From Coprinopsis marcescibilis (lineage: Eukaryota > Basidiomycota > Agaricomycetes > Agaricales > Psathyrellaceae), in the NCBI GenBank assembly GCA_004369085.1, contig ML210153.1, forward strand, positions 186,001 through 250,000: a stretch of DNA of 64,000 nt, in the 5' to 3' direction. Positions 11,500 through 24,577 of this stretch are shown here, in pieces. The translations under genes and the position numbers were made by a program. A model generated the notes under the pieces. That model did not search any database. It was not told the origin of the DNA and saw only the letters and a list, made by a program, of their open reading frames with translations. The stretch's first letter is position 1; every line of letters starts with the position of its first letter.

Positions 11500-11808
11500 T
11501 TTCTTTCTATTCTCCTTGTGGCTCGTGAGCTCCAAAGGTAGTGCCGCGTCCGAGGGGAAATTTTGAAAGCGAGAAACGAAATTGTAAGACTCCAGGCGGT
11601 GTGTCAGTACAGGCTTAGGATTCAGCTGCGTGACGGACTAATGTCGAATAACATGGCCAATCAAATATTCGGAACCCGCGCGTGACAGTCCCGTGACAGT
11701 GTGACAGGTCGCGTTAACGGTTAATCCATATCAACATCACAGACTGTTCAATTCGACTTCGCAATCCAGATATCTATGTCCTAATAATGCAATGTGCATC
11801 TACCGTAC
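11500..11808. other. Intergenic, GTPase promoter side
   Basis: Upstream of the large GTPase and downstream of the unknown nuclear protein. A near-direct repeat CGTGACAGTC/CGTGACAGTG occurs at about 11681-11700. No gene seen. Confidence 0.35.
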
Positions 11809-14290
11809 TCACAATTTATGAGGTTTCCAATGACCCTTCAGACCCCTTCCCACATCAGCTTCTAACCTGGAAATGGCGTCTGACGCAAACAAGACGTTTG
11901 GCACCTGCAGAACGCCTAATTTGTGGATATTTCCGGGTGTGTCTTTATTGGACGTGGGCGCTCCTTGGTACATCCCGTTGTTTTGGTAATGACTGGTTTC
12001 AAATGTTGAACCGTTTTCACCAGCAGAAAGGTCGCTGCTTGGATCACAATCTCCAACAGCAGACCTTTGAGCGTCTTCGAAGAAATTGCCGTCCATGCAT
12101 GTTGGTTCCAAAGGTAAGAAGTTTGCCATCCCAGAAAAATCGCTGCTCGCGTAGCAGTAGTGGTCGTCCACATAATCAGCGTTAGTAGCAGGCAGGAGCC
12201 CGTCGCCTTGAAATTCTTCTTCTTGTTCGTCCCAATACTTTTCGCAGTCAACGGCGTTATTCAGAACGTCACGGTCGACGGTGGCAAAAGAGTCATAAAA
12301 CAGAAACGGAGTGTCAAGCAATGAGCGTGTCCTAGTAATGGGATTGTCGTCAGATGGTTGTGAACCCCTACAATCTGTGACAGGCTCTTCGTAGCCCAGG
12401 TTGGGCTGACGATGTCCAAAGAGTTTTCCGTCGTCGAAGCAGGTCCCGGCGGCGTGATCTGAATAAAAGATACTAGACGGGAGAGTTTGAGACCCAGGTT
12501 CCAAGAGGTATTCTTTGGACGCGCAGTTCAAGGTTTCGAACCGCGATGGATCAAGGACACAGGGCTCATTTGTCACAGAGAAAACAGGAGCTTCCACGGA
12601 CCGGACCGTAGCAGGTATCTTTGTGGTAATTTGATTTGAGTCGTTGTTCTCGTCTTCTTCACCCAGCGATTCTTGTGAGTCCCTGTCGCAAGCCTCCAGC
12701 TGTGGGCATGTTAGACCCGGGTCTACGATTTCTGTCACCAACGGGTCTGCCTGAAAATAGGGAGAAACGGACGGCCGTCGATCTTTGCTTGTTTGTCTCC
12801 TCGGAACGGAGATACACTGAGAGACAGAGTCCGATGGTGCCAAATTACACTGTATGCCGTGTTTTGTACCCCGATCAAGGTGCCTTTGCAAGTTCTTGGC
12901 TGGCGATGTGCCAATGGCTGGTTTCTTTTGATGAGGGACTATTCTGCTTCTGGGAGTTGGGAGGGATGGAACCGTCGATGGCAAAACACCGCCCTCCCTC
13001 TCTATGTCCCAGACCACAGACTCTGGCCTTTGGCCTGCTTCAGAACCACATCCCGAAGAGTCCTGGTCACCGGAAGCGTCAGTGGTATTGGAAATGATGG
13101 CCATGGACTGGCTTACCGCGTCCATGCATTTGAGGCGGGCCACGCCGTCAGATTTGCACATAGGCTCTACTTTGCGCTTCTTTGTCTTCTTGAGCTCAAG
13201 GCTGGATTTCGATGACAAAGACCCTGTCGTCGAGGATGTGCGTCGTTTTGTACTCCCATGCGAGTTCAAGGGCTTCCTCAGAACTGGATGCACCTGTTTC
13301 AACGTAGAAGTGGTTCCCTTCAGAAACAAGGTCTCGGAAAAGCCTGTATCGACGATGTTCGCTGCCTTTGCGGACGCTTTTCCCCTCGAAAATATACCAG
13401 AAGAACAGCGTTCAATCTTCGCGCTTTCAGAATGGCAAATGCGGACCGTACAATGTCGCAACTCACAGTTAATCGAGATTTTCCAACATTTGTAGCTTTG
13501 AAACCGTGCATCAGAGCGAAACCTACTGGAAATTTGGGCTTCACCGTCTTCCCAGAGCCCGCTTTTTTCTTGTCCGTTTCTCGGTCACTTTCTTTGCCGG
13601 AGTTGGTGCCATTCTGAGGCAGCTTCACTATGTCCCGTTTGGCCCTTCGCCTATCGCGTCGCTCTTTCAATCCTAGGTGAAGTCATCCAGCGATCAACAA
13701 TAGGTTCGCTGAAGCAAAGACTAACTGTTTATGTGTTCGGCGACATTTTCTGCACCGTCATGCAGGAATATAACTTCCCGGTCTTCTGGCGATGCTCGTC
13801 TCCGTTTCTCGCCCGGTACAGTAGGTAGATCGTCGAGCTTCTTGCGATCCTTTCCTCCTGCTAATTTTGGGCGTTTTCCATAATCATCCACATCGGGGGA
13901 TACCTTTGGCCGTTTGAAGTTTTCTCTTCTAACGGAGAGAAGACTAGAATTTCTGCGATCTCGCATTTTTTTCTTGGGTTCTTCGGTAACATCTGGCACA
14001 CTAACTGTCCGTTCTGCTGGACGTAAGGGCCCAGGGTTTCGTGGTTTTAGTACTGGTGTGTCGATCCCGATTTCCAACGAAGGCACAACAGACCCGTTAC
14101 CTCCAGAAACTTTGTCCGTTTCGCCAATGGAGCTACCAGTGTCATACGACTGTCCCCAGGTCCGAGAATGTTGCTTGCCCTGTGACTGATAATATGCAGA
14201 AAATGCCCGCTGCTCCTTCACGAACAACTTGACAAAATTTGATTTATCGACCTTGGGAAGTTGCCGTAGATCCTGCGTCAAGGGGTTCAT
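11809..14290 (-). CDS. Large uncharacterised, probably nuclear protein
   Basis: Three exons join into a protein of about 780 residues. Exon 1 starts at ATG 14290 (MNPLTQDLRQLPKVDKSNF). An intron (GTTAGT..CCTAG, about 13671-13723) joins EHIN to RLKERRDRRRAKRD. A second intron (GTGAGT..CGAAG, 52 nt) joins SRLT to IERCSSGIF. The protein is Ser/Pro/Asp-rich with several basic clusters (KERRDRRRAKRDIVK, LKKTKKRKVEP) that look like nuclear localisation signals. It ends in VGRGLKGHWKPHKL, the only segment that looks constrained. No enzyme motif, signal peptide or membrane segment. I do not recognise the family. The long open third exon (over 520 codons) and consistent splicing make it a real gene. 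Confidence 0.72.
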
Positions 14291-14669
14291 TCGTTGTGCC
14301 TTAAGAGAAGGCTGACACGGCGTTTAAGAGAGCGAGATTTAGAGGTTAATGGAACGACGACCGCGAAATGTTCATCGAGAAGTCGGAGTGTCAAAGCAAG
14401 AGTTGAACGTTGAACATTGAATATTGAACGCTGATACGGGACGGAATGTGCCCCGAGTTTATAATCCCCTGATCGCCCCGCTGTTCCCTCGCCGCACTCA
14501 TTGCAACGACACCGTTCGCTTCGTCGAATATATTGAAAAGATGGAATCGTTTTCCCGTCGACGAAAAATGGTGCGGATTGTAGTTTCTATTCTGTGCGAT
14601 TATGGTACGTTCAAAGCAATGATAACGATGTTAAACTATATGAAGAAAGAGTGCAGTAATAATCTAGGA
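14291..14669. other. Intergenic, promoter of the unknown nuclear protein and thiolase 3' side
   Basis: Contains a short run of TTGAAC-type direct repeats (listed separately) and the thiolase 3' UTR. No gene seen. Confidence 0.4.
14402..14431. repeat. TTGAAC direct repeats
   Basis: Four near-perfect copies of TTGAA(C) spaced 7-8 nt apart (TTGAACG, TTGAACA, TTGAATA, TTGAACG) lie about 110-140 bp upstream of the unknown nuclear protein's start codon. They could be a tandem factor-binding array or a simple slippage product. Confidence 0.55.
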
Positions 14670-16157
<1,488 letters not shown>

Positions 16158-16525
16158 GACTTTATAGGCAACGGACTTTATTCTGTGTGCCTTCGGATAT
16201 ATGCGACCCAATCCGATGTTCAGGATCGTATGATAATTATCGATGGATCCCTGAGTAAGCTCAGATTTCTAGCCGTCACAAATCTTGTCTTCCCGAATGG
16301 CTAGGTATCGGAAGTTGTGGTCGTCGTTTGAGATGAGGGTGCCCGGTAAGAACGTAATGTCGATTCAGCGACGAGAATTTATACGGGCTCATTCAGGCAT
16401 GATCCGAGATCCAGTATCATATGTTTATTCTCGCAACCCCAGTGCTTCCGGCACCACCCAACTGCTACATGTAGGAAATAGAAACAGTCTGCAATGTGTA
16501 GAAACGGTGACTTCACGTCAATATT
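16158..16525. other. Intergenic, thiolase promoter and ATG10 3' side
   Basis: About 370 bp with no supported gene; the plus-strand ORF at 16285-16641 has no recognisable features and overlaps ATG10 antisense. Confidence 0.4.
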
Positions 16526-17215
16526 TCACAAATTCACAACCGTGCCCACTGTCATCAACCACAGGTCCAACCATCGCGCAAGTCGATACTCTTCACTCCA
16601 ATCAACTTCCGCAACTTCCCGGACCAATTCGGCAACACTAGCTTCTGTTTCGCAAGGGTGAAAGTACCAGCATGGAGTACCGAGTGTTGGATGGTCCCCT
16701 TGAGACAGCAAAGGGAATGGGGTGTCGAGTAATGTCAGTGCGAAACTAGTCGACTGGGGTCCAACGGGAGCGTCGAATTTGAAGAAAGACGTTGTCATTA
16801 GGTCATCCAGAGACATTGGCGTGCCAGCTTGGACCATAATCAGAAACGTATGGGCGCGAATGGCAGAAATTGGTGACAAACTGGTGTCATGCAATGTAAA
16901 ATAGAATGCAGGAACCTGAAAAGTGGGCGAATAGACAATATATTGCTGAGAAACCAGGGTTTCTGTGAGACTCGGGGTTGATGCAGTCGCCGGATCCTGA
17001 GTAATTTGGTCTTCTACCAACTCCTCCCCGATAACACCATTGGAAATAGCGACGGACGACGGGCGCGAGATATGAACTGTGCGGCTGAGATAACCATATG
17101 GATAACTGTCAACCCATGACCACTGCACAGGCTTTTGTCTATCCAGCGGTGACGATGACCTCCATCTGGCGGCCAGTGACTTGCAGCTCGATTCAAACTG
17201 AGAGCGGGTGAGCAT
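16526..17215 (-). CDS. ATG10: Autophagy E2-like enzyme ATG10
   Basis: A single-exon gene of 229 residues. ATG10 is the E2-like enzyme that transfers the ubiquitin-like ATG12 onto ATG5 during autophagosome formation. The catalytic cysteine sits in the family hallmark HPCET (about C188) near the C-terminus, preceded by GTPCWYFHPC and followed by a helix ending RWLDLWLMTVGTVVNL. Upstream, FYFTLHDTSLSPISAI and GTPMSLDDLM match the E2-like core. The N-terminus MLTRSQFESSCKSLAARW is the typical first helix. This is one of few intronless genes in the window. The start ATG at 17215 lies 199 bp from RPS1 on the opposite strand. Confidence 0.88.
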   Translation of the reverse strand: MLTRSQFESSCKSLAARWRSSSPLDRQKPVQWSWVDSYPYGYLSRTVHISRPSSVAISNGVIGEELVEDQITQDPATASTPSLTETLVSQQYIVYSPTFQVPAFYFTLHDTSLSPISAIRAHTFLIMVQAGTPMSLDDLMTTSFFKFDAPVGPQSTSFALTLLDTPFPLLSQGDHPTLGTPCWYFHPCETEASVAELVREVAEVDWSEEYRLARWLDLWLMTVGTVVNL

Positions 17216-17414
17216 TGAAGATGTTTGCCGAACTCGCCGGACGGGTGTTTCCAGACCGTGAGAATCAGGCTCTACAGCTCTGGAATAAGGTTTTCAGCCA
17301 CAATCGGCCAAGTGTGCGTCACAATAACAAGACCAAAGTCCTCAAATTCAGCAGGCCTTCTCGTCGTCGTCCTTAGCGGTCTAGTCACGCCGCCGACGCA
17401 TCTAAAAACTCAAC
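17216..17414. promoter_or_regulatory. Shared divergent promoter of ATG10 and ribosomal protein eS1
   Basis: 199 bp between start codons of an autophagy gene and a ribosomal protein gene. The two would be expected to respond oppositely to starvation, so the interval may hold separate elements. This is inference. Confidence 0.4.
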
Positions 17415-18404
17415 ATGGCTGTAGGGAAGGTATGGAGGAATTTTATGTCGTATTCATGCTCCTCATCGGTGTCTGTTTGGCTTAGAACAAGCGCCTCTCG
17501 AAGGGCAAGAAGGGTATCAAGAAGAAGGTCGTCGACCCCTTCACCCGCAAGGGTGAGTTTGTAGAGGCGCGTTCAGGATAGCGAACATGGAACTTATGTA
17601 TCCGATAGACTGGTATGACATCAAGGCTCCTTCGATCTTCGAGACACGAAATGTTGGAAAGACTCTTGCTAACCGATCTCAGGGCTTGAGTGTGTTCAAT
17701 CCACAATCGTTTCGATGTATGAAACTAACATCTTGCAGAGAACGCAAACGACTCATTGCGTGGCCGTATCGTTGAGGTGTCGTTGGCTGATTTGAACAAG
17801 GACGAAGAACAGTCTTTCCGCAAGATCAAGCTGCGCATCGACGAAATCCAAGGCCGAAACTGCCTCACCAACTTCCACGGCATGGACTTCACCTCCGACA
17901 AGCTCCGCTCTCTTGTCAGGAAATGGCAAACCCTCGTCGAAGCCCACGTTGATGTTAAGACAACCGACGGCTACCTCCTTCGCCTCTTTGCCATCGGCTT
18001 CACCAAACGTCGCCCTACGCAGGTCAAGAAGACCACTTATGCTCAAACCGCACAAGTAAGAGAGCTTAGGAAGAAGATGTTTGAGATCATCACCCGGGAA
18101 GCCACTAGCTGTGACCTTAAGGAGCTGGTCCAGAAATTCGTGCCGGAAGCCATTGGACGTGAGATCGAGAAGGCCTCGCGCAGCATCTACCCCTTGCAGA
18201 ACGTCTACATTCGCAAGGCTAAAATTCTGAAGTCGCCCAAGTTCGACGTTTCAAAGCTTATGGAACTTCACGGTGACTCGACAGAGGTGCGTTTTCTCGC
18301 CGACAAATCAGTTGAATGTATAAAGCTGATCTTGCATCGCATAGACTGCTACCGGCGCCCCGAAGGGTGACTTCAAGGAGCCAGAGATTTTGGAGTCTGT
18401 TTAA
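17415..18404 (+). CDS. RPS1: 40S ribosomal protein eS1 (S3a)
   Basis: Small-subunit ribosomal protein eS1 near the mRNA exit channel. Exon 1 is only 15 nt (ATG GCT GTA GGG AAG). Exon 2 begins at 17486 ([20 protein letters not shown]), followed by [19 protein letters not shown] and, after another intron, [18 protein letters not shown]. The long exon (about 17740-18285) carries [19 protein letters not shown] and the C-terminal domain; the last exon encodes [19 protein letters not shown]. Five exons give about 257 residues, the usual length for eS1. The ultra-short first exon is typical for fungal ribosomal protein genes and decides the start. Confidence 0.97.
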
Positions 18405-18660
18405 GTTGTGTCGTGGTCGTAGTTTTCAATTCGCATTATCATTTCATCCACATTCTGTCCATGTCCAAACTCTATCTAAGCACATATGCATGAGATCGTC
18501 GCTAGTCGTCGACGTGCCCTGAGTGAAATCTGTCCTACTCTCGGTAAAGGAATATCGATATCCCGGGTAAGTGAAGACTCCTATATTAGAGAAGATTAGG
18601 GAGTCATTTGATATTTTATCCTCCTGATCCCATTTACCACTTGCCTTCCCCTCCACAGAC

Positions 18661-19366
18661 ATGGCGGACGTTGATCTCATTAAGAGTCGCTTGACCTCCC
18701 ATCCAGATTTCCCGAAAAAGGTGCTTTCGACGTGTGCCTTTTGACTGGAGGATGCAATTAAATTTTTGTTGCAGGGAATCGTATTTTTAGACATATTTCC
18801 AGTCCTGAGGGAGCCGTTGGTATTTGAAACGCTCATCACACACATCGTCCAACATATCACGTCCCACACTCTCGCTCTCAGCCCAACGCAGAAGATCGAC
18901 GTAATCGTCGGTCTTGATGCACGGGGTTTCCTTCTGGGCCCCATCGTTGCCCTGAGGCTCGGTGCCGCCTTTGTTCCTGTGCGAAAAGCTGGAAAATTGC
19001 CAGGAGAGTGCATTTCAGCGAGTTACGAAAAGGAGTACGGCACGGTACGACATCTTCTCTTTCAAAGATTTGCAACAACTCATTTGCTGGCAGGACACTT
19101 TCGAGGTGCAGAAGGATGCTATCAAACCAGGGCAGACAGTAGTCATTATTGACGATTTGATCGCCACAGGTAAATGGTAGAACCTATGCTTTCCTGCTCA
19201 AAACTAATCATGTCCGTCAGGTGGCTCTGCAAAGGCTGCAGGAGAACTGGTCGAGAAGACCGGCGGCAAGACTCTGGAGTATATCTTCATCATTGAGCTT
19301 TTGTTCCTCAAGGCCTCTTCGAAGCTGAATGCTCCTGTCTATTCCATTGTGCAAAGTGAAGACTAG
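18661..19366 (+). CDS. APT1: Adenine phosphoribosyltransferase
   Basis: Purine salvage enzyme that makes AMP from adenine and PRPP. Exon 1 begins [20 protein letters not shown]; exon 2 begins [14 protein letters not shown], the family N-terminal block. [15 protein letters not shown] and [11 protein letters not shown] (flexible loop with ASYEKEYGT) follow. The PRPP-binding motif [14 protein letters not shown] spans an intron near 19172-19219. The protein ends VYSIVQSED at TAG 19364-19366, about 180 residues as expected. All catalytic blocks are present. Confidence 0.95.
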
Positions 19367-19400
19367 ATAATTTAGATACATATGTATACAACTTGAGGGG

Positions 19401-22400
19401 TTATACCAATAGTCGAGTGTTTAGAAGTGGGTGCCCATTGATGTACAGTATCCGAGGAGAATCCAATCCTTGTGTCGATGTGTCCTCTGGATCGGAAGGA
19501 GCGGTAGGTGTCGGTATTGGTGCCTGTGTGAGGGACGCAGGCAGAGTGAATGGTGAAACTACAAGCTGATGGCTGCCTTGATCCTCTGCTACATCTAAAA
19601 GTCCTAACAGAACAACACCGACTTTGTTTGCCACAAGGACCAAAGCTGTATCATCGATGTTTCCGGCCACAAGGAGATCCTCAGCATCTGAACTGGGGTT
19701 AATGAGTTCATCTTCATCGCTGATGACAATTACTGCTACGGCAAAAGCGTCGCGAGCTTGCTTCAGCTTCTCAAGGAAGCTGCAAGTACCGCGGTGAACC
19801 ACAAGTACGCTATCCGGGTAAATGTCTTCGTAAGGGCCACATCCCTTGCTGTTTTCTTTATCATGGAAAATGGGAAGTGAACGGGTCGAGCTTAAACGTT
19901 GTGAAGAGAGGTCATCGACGACATCGCCAAGCTCTGCCCCGAACATGGCCGTTGAAGCAGTGACCACAACGTCGACCTGGAGCGGTCCTAAAGATCGTTG
20001 CAAGCTGGATGCTGGATGAGCAACATCGAAAGAGGTAAGGTGGAGTTCCATAGTTTGATCGCGGGTCCCCTGTTCAGTCTGTGATAGATCCTTCTTCCCT
20101 CCAGAGCCAGAGAATATGGCAGTATCGTTGATGTATACGATATGCCCAGGCCTCACAGAGTAATGCCCCACTGTTCGCGATTGTCAAATCAAGGTCAAAG
20201 TAGCACGAAGCACACGTACACTTCCGCACATCGTAGCCTTTGGCATCCAACCTCTGGATGATTTTGGTTCTAATCCCGGTTATGTTGTGAATGACAAACC
20301 CATCGTGGACGGGCGCAAGCTTGAGAAGACTGGGACTGAGGTCTTCAGGAGCGGTTTCCCCATTTGCGGCGAGGATGAACTCATAAGACTGAGGTCATCA
20401 GCGCAGAGCCCGCTTACAGCTAGGAGACGGACATACATATATATCCACTTTAGGTTTTTCACACCATCCATCCGGGGACCACAATGCCTTCTCGGATTCG
20501 CTGGGAGTTCCTCCCACCAAAGCACGAGCATATTCGACGTGTGGACGAGAGCGAACTCCCTGCCAAAGAAAATTTGTTGGATTGACCCCTTCGCGGCCGT
20601 GAGGGATATAAGCGGGGCATTGGTGGCTTATGTACTTTCGCGTTGTCTTGCTCAATGCCTTGTGCTTATCGGATAGCTTGAGAATGTGACCTTCCGTTGT
20701 CAAGACGTAATCGGAATCGTCGTGATTTAACGAGTTCTCTTCGTCGAATAGAAGGTAAAGGTACTGCTCTGACGTCAGGACGTATGTGAAGGGGTCTGCA
20801 AGGGAAGTCTAGTACCTTGAGAGTCTCCGACAATGCGAAAGATTCCATTCGATCGTCCTGCTTGTTAGATCGAAGATCCTGAATACCAGTGAGACCACAT
20901 GGCACCTTGGCCCTTGTCGTTAGGTCGAAAAGAACCCGTTCTCCAACGTCCAGGTAGAACGGGTCTTTGGTCGCCTAAAGGTACGGATGTGATGAGCAAA
21001 AGCTTCCAAAAGATACATAAATACTTACCCGGTATAAATACCAGGTAGATTCGATGAACTCTAGGGAAATATTGCGTCAGCTTGCGTCACCTTAATCACG
21101 GTTTACTTACCTGGGCGCAGGGGATATTGATGGGATGTGGCGACTCTGAAGTTAGTATCATATACTTCGGGTAGACCGGCGTGCTGTTTCCATAAATTGT
21201 AATCTATAGTCATAGTAAGGAGAGAAAAGGGCTCCGTATTGATTCGAAAAAACCCACAAAGCATATGCAACTTGATTGCATTTTCGACGTCGCCGGATAG
21301 GACCTGGAGCCCTGGCCAAAATGCAGACAAGGAGTCCACCGTATAATATGCTAAATCTCCAGTATTCATATTCACAGGACGATACTGATTCCTCGGTTAG
21401 TCCTTATTCGAAGACACGGTAATCCGATCTTACCCAGTATCCATCTAAAGCCCGTGAGTACCGCATAATCGCTGCGTATGCGTCGTCCCAAACGTCCAAG
21501 AATTCAAGTTCGCCTTGAGGAACAAGCAGTTAGAACAGTTTGGAGAAGTAAAGTGACGCGCTCTATGACTGACCGCTCATTATGTACCACTTCAATGCAT
21601 ATTCATAAAATGAGTCGACTCCAGCACCTATCCCCGACGCCGTTGGCGGGGTCCATTTCTACAAGAACAGATTGGCATTGCACTTTGTAATGAATGGGTA
21701 TACTGACTCCATCACGGCTGTTGATCGTATTCCCAACGAGACCTATATCAGATCGTCGGTTCCAAATACCAAAGAAAGCCTGCACAATGAGTTTAAGCAA
21801 TGTTCTCGTGAAATGCACTCACCCTTTTAGCAGCTTTTTCAAACCGATCGTCTCCCGTTAGCCGACTCAATGTGCCGAACTCTAGAATTAAAGAACCTGC
21901 GCCGGCGGTGCCTAATAAGCTGATGAGACTGGGTTCACTTCGGGCGCTGAATTTTGAGTCGTACATGTTTCCGTTGTTTCGCCTTTCATAACACCATGGC
22001 GAAGGTTTACCTTCGTCGTAAAGTTAGCTTATAACGTTGGATACGGATATGGATATGCACCATACCCGTGCAAAAGGGATTCCTGTTGCGGTAGAGAAGG
22101 CCGGAAGAAGTCGTTCGCCAAGGTCGTGCGCAAGAGTAAGGAGCTCTCCGCGATACCATGGGAGGTTAAAGGGTTGATCCTCATCACTGGCATATATGTG
22201 TCCAGATAAAAGACCGCCTAATACTCGAATGGTGGTTTCGAAAACCTGAGGCTTTGTGTTGACGTCAAACACCACATTCTCAATGATATTTCTGACCGCT
22301 CTTTCAAAGCCTTGCCGGTCATCAAGGACAACAAACGAGTCAAGAACGTCGATCAGAGTCAGCGAGAAGTTCCCCGCAACATCGTTAGCGGCGATATTTG

Positions 22401-22880
22401 CCCTGTTCGAACGGTCAGATGCAATCTGTTGGACTTTTGGACCGAACCCACGGATTACTCCAATCTGGGCCTTGACCGGTGCATGATAGAGGAGCTAGCT
22501 TTGGTAAGGTCAACAGCGCACATAAGCTTGAGTTTCGGCGCGTACTTCATCCATCGGAAAAGCTATTCGGACAACGGAGTCAAGATCTACCCTGGCGAAC
22601 AGTGCGCAGTGTGCCTCTCACCGTGCATCATATAGTTATCGAATCCATGATACCATAGATCCCTCGTCTTCTCACTGAGATTCAGGCAGAGTCAAACGAC
22701 ATATCCCGAATCCCGTTCTGACAAGAAATAGGCGTACCGAGCGGCGAGTTTCCGTTGGCTGGTCCATCCGGCGTTCAAAAGAGGACTCGAGGCGTCTGTG
22801 GTTTGAAATATGGGCAATTTAGGGAGAACAAGTCCAATAGCAGCGAGTAGACATCTTGACCAATACGACCCCCACTTCAT
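19401..22880 (-). CDS. EDEM-type GH47 alpha-mannosidase-like protein with PA domain (ER quality control)
   Basis: ER-degradation-enhancing mannosidase family, which trims or recognises N-glycans on misfolded glycoproteins before retrotranslocation. The ATG at 22880 opens a hydrophobic signal sequence (CLLAAIGLVLPKL). Spliced blocks include WYHGFDNYMMHAFPMDE, LSCTGQGPDWSNP, NDVAGNFSLTLIDVLDSF, NLPWYRGELLTLAHDLGER, TCTAGAGSLILEF, NRRSDIGLVGNTIN, DSFYEYALKWYIMS, and ESTWYLYRATKDPFY..DVGERVL, then DRMESFALSETLKYLYLLF. The C-terminal third (about 19401-20170) includes a protease-associated region (DSVLVVHRGTCSFLEKLKQA). More than ten introns of about 45-65 nt are needed; apparent frame breaks all resolve by splicing. 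The protein ends NTRLLV, with no HDEL-like retention signal. Confidence 0.9.
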
Positions 22881-23072
22881 GAGAGAAAACAGCGAAGCGC
22901 AAAGCTTGCTGGAGCGGAGAACTCAGATGTTTAGAAGTCCCAACCGAGCTGTAACTCAAGTCGTGGCAGGCCCGTCACTGTATACCACGTGATGGAATAT
23001 CTGATGCCCGGAAACTCAATCAATCAATTCACCGGCGCCTTTTTCTTTGAAATTCACGACAATCATCATACC
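22881..23072. promoter_or_regulatory. Shared divergent promoter of the EDEM gene and the ZNRD2-like gene
   Basis: 192 bp between starts. It contains a perfect CACGTG E-box-type palindrome at 22986-22991. An unfolded-protein-response role would be plausible for the EDEM side but is not shown by the sequence. Confidence 0.4.
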
Positions 23073-24297
23073 ATGATGTCTATTTCCGATGTGTCGAGCA
23101 TTCTTGGCGATTACATGCTCAAAGGCTGGGTAAGTGGCCCTCAATTACTGCGACCCATGGCTCCTGACTTCCAATAGGTTTTGACAGATAAATCATGTCG
23201 AAACCCCGGTTGTGCCACGCCATTAATGAGATCTCCTCGCGGGACTCCTGAAGTCTGGTTCTGCGCGAGCTGCGATGGGGGACCACCCGGCAGTAAGTCG
23301 CTGGATCTGCCATTCTTTCCAGTCATTAACACCATATAGCCAAGGTATCGGTATCGGCCAATTCAGGAGCCAGCACGTCCGCCAATACCGCAGCCTCAGC
23401 GTCAACTGTATCGTCAGTTGTCAGCCGGGGACGTTCTCTGGAGTCAAGACCATCAACACCAGCAACTGAAATATCTGACTCGGAAGATGTACCCGGATCT
23501 CCTTTATTCGTTTTGCCACCAGAGACTGAGGAAAGCAGGAGACGCAGGGATCAATCCGATCGAGCATCAAAGGAGCTCGGGCGAAGACTTCTACGAGGAT
23601 GGGCAATGTTAGGCGAAGAGTGCCAAAATCCCACCTGCATTGGTGTACCTTTAATGCGTCAGCCGAATACTGGTGGCCAGCAATCTCCTCTCAAGGTACG
23701 CAAATCATGAAGTAAGCTTTTGTTATCACCTGAGCCGACAAACTTTAGGAGTGCGTTGTTTGCGACACCGTGTACTCTACCGCCCGCAACGGGTCCGGAA
23801 TCGAGCGATTGGTTCCCATACAGACTGAAGCACACCGGTCTCCTGCTCACCAGCCTCCGAACAATCCGGTGGTGTCACCGGCAGAGAATGATCGACAACT
23901 GTTGACTCGGTCTCAAAGAACGGTCCGCAATCGTTTGTCTTGCGAATGTATGGTGGTCTCACCACAGAAACAGGCCCAAACCCATGAAGCAGTTCAAAAT
24001 ACCCAACAATCAGCGCTCCATAACCTGGTACGCACTATGTGCATTAGCATCATTGAAGAGTTTTCAACTTTTGAACAGATCGTCGACACCGAGATTTTGT
24101 CAGAAGCATCCACAAACCTTCAGCTAAGTCTAAAAGATTTATCGAACGACCTCTCCACGATGAGATCAAGCAGGTTCTCTAGTCCCGAATCGATATCCAG
24201 AATAGCGAAGGCCATGTCTGACGTATCAGTAGCTCTTGGAGACATTGAGAAGCTGCGGTGGAGCCAATTTGTTGGGCAAGGTCCAGGAGCGTCATGA
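23073..24297 (+). CDS. Protein with two ZNRD2/p27 (Sjogren autoantigen 1-type) zinc modules
   Basis: Exon 1 encodes MMSISDVSSILGDYMLKGW; exon 2 VLTDKSCRNPGCATPLMRSP and WFCASCDGGPPG. Together they form one Auto_anti-p27 module: a GW-containing helix, then two Cys pairs. A Ser/Thr/Ala-rich linker follows. A second module begins ELGRRLLRGWAMLGEECQNP, continues CIGVPLMRQP and, after an intron (about 23702-23748), ECVVCDTVY. The remainder (about 24000-24297) is Gln/Ser-rich then helical. The family (human ZNRD2/SSSCA1) normally has one such module and is poorly characterised. The duplication within one chain is directly visible. Stop TGA 24295-24297. Confidence 0.83.
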
Positions 24298-24577
24298 GTT
24301 CTATGGAGCCACGAGCGGGATGTAGTTAAAGAAAGCTTATAGAATGTTCTAGTCAAACACCGGTCATGAATCACGACACGTTTCCGAAAGTTCAAAGGTG
24401 ATCGTCAAAGGCGTTGAATTGGCTTGTCCCTCGCCTATGACACGAGGCGGGGAACATGGACTCCACATGGCGTAACGAACGACGTCTCGCCACTGGATTG
24501 CAACTATTCCACCATGTCCTATTTAGATAGATGAAGTCCTCCTACGTTTGCGTCTCTTCACCTAACCTATCATCACG

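Noticed and set aside
13320..13670. Separate small gene between the two large exons of the unknown nuclear protein
   Set aside because: Both flanking introns have good splice sites and join in frame, so it is the middle exon of one gene.
22300..22560. Apparent frame break in the EDEM gene between GPDWSNP and NDVAGNFS
   Set aside because: A 49-nt intron (GTGGGT..AACAG) joins the two in frame as NPANIAANDVAG; the gene is intact.
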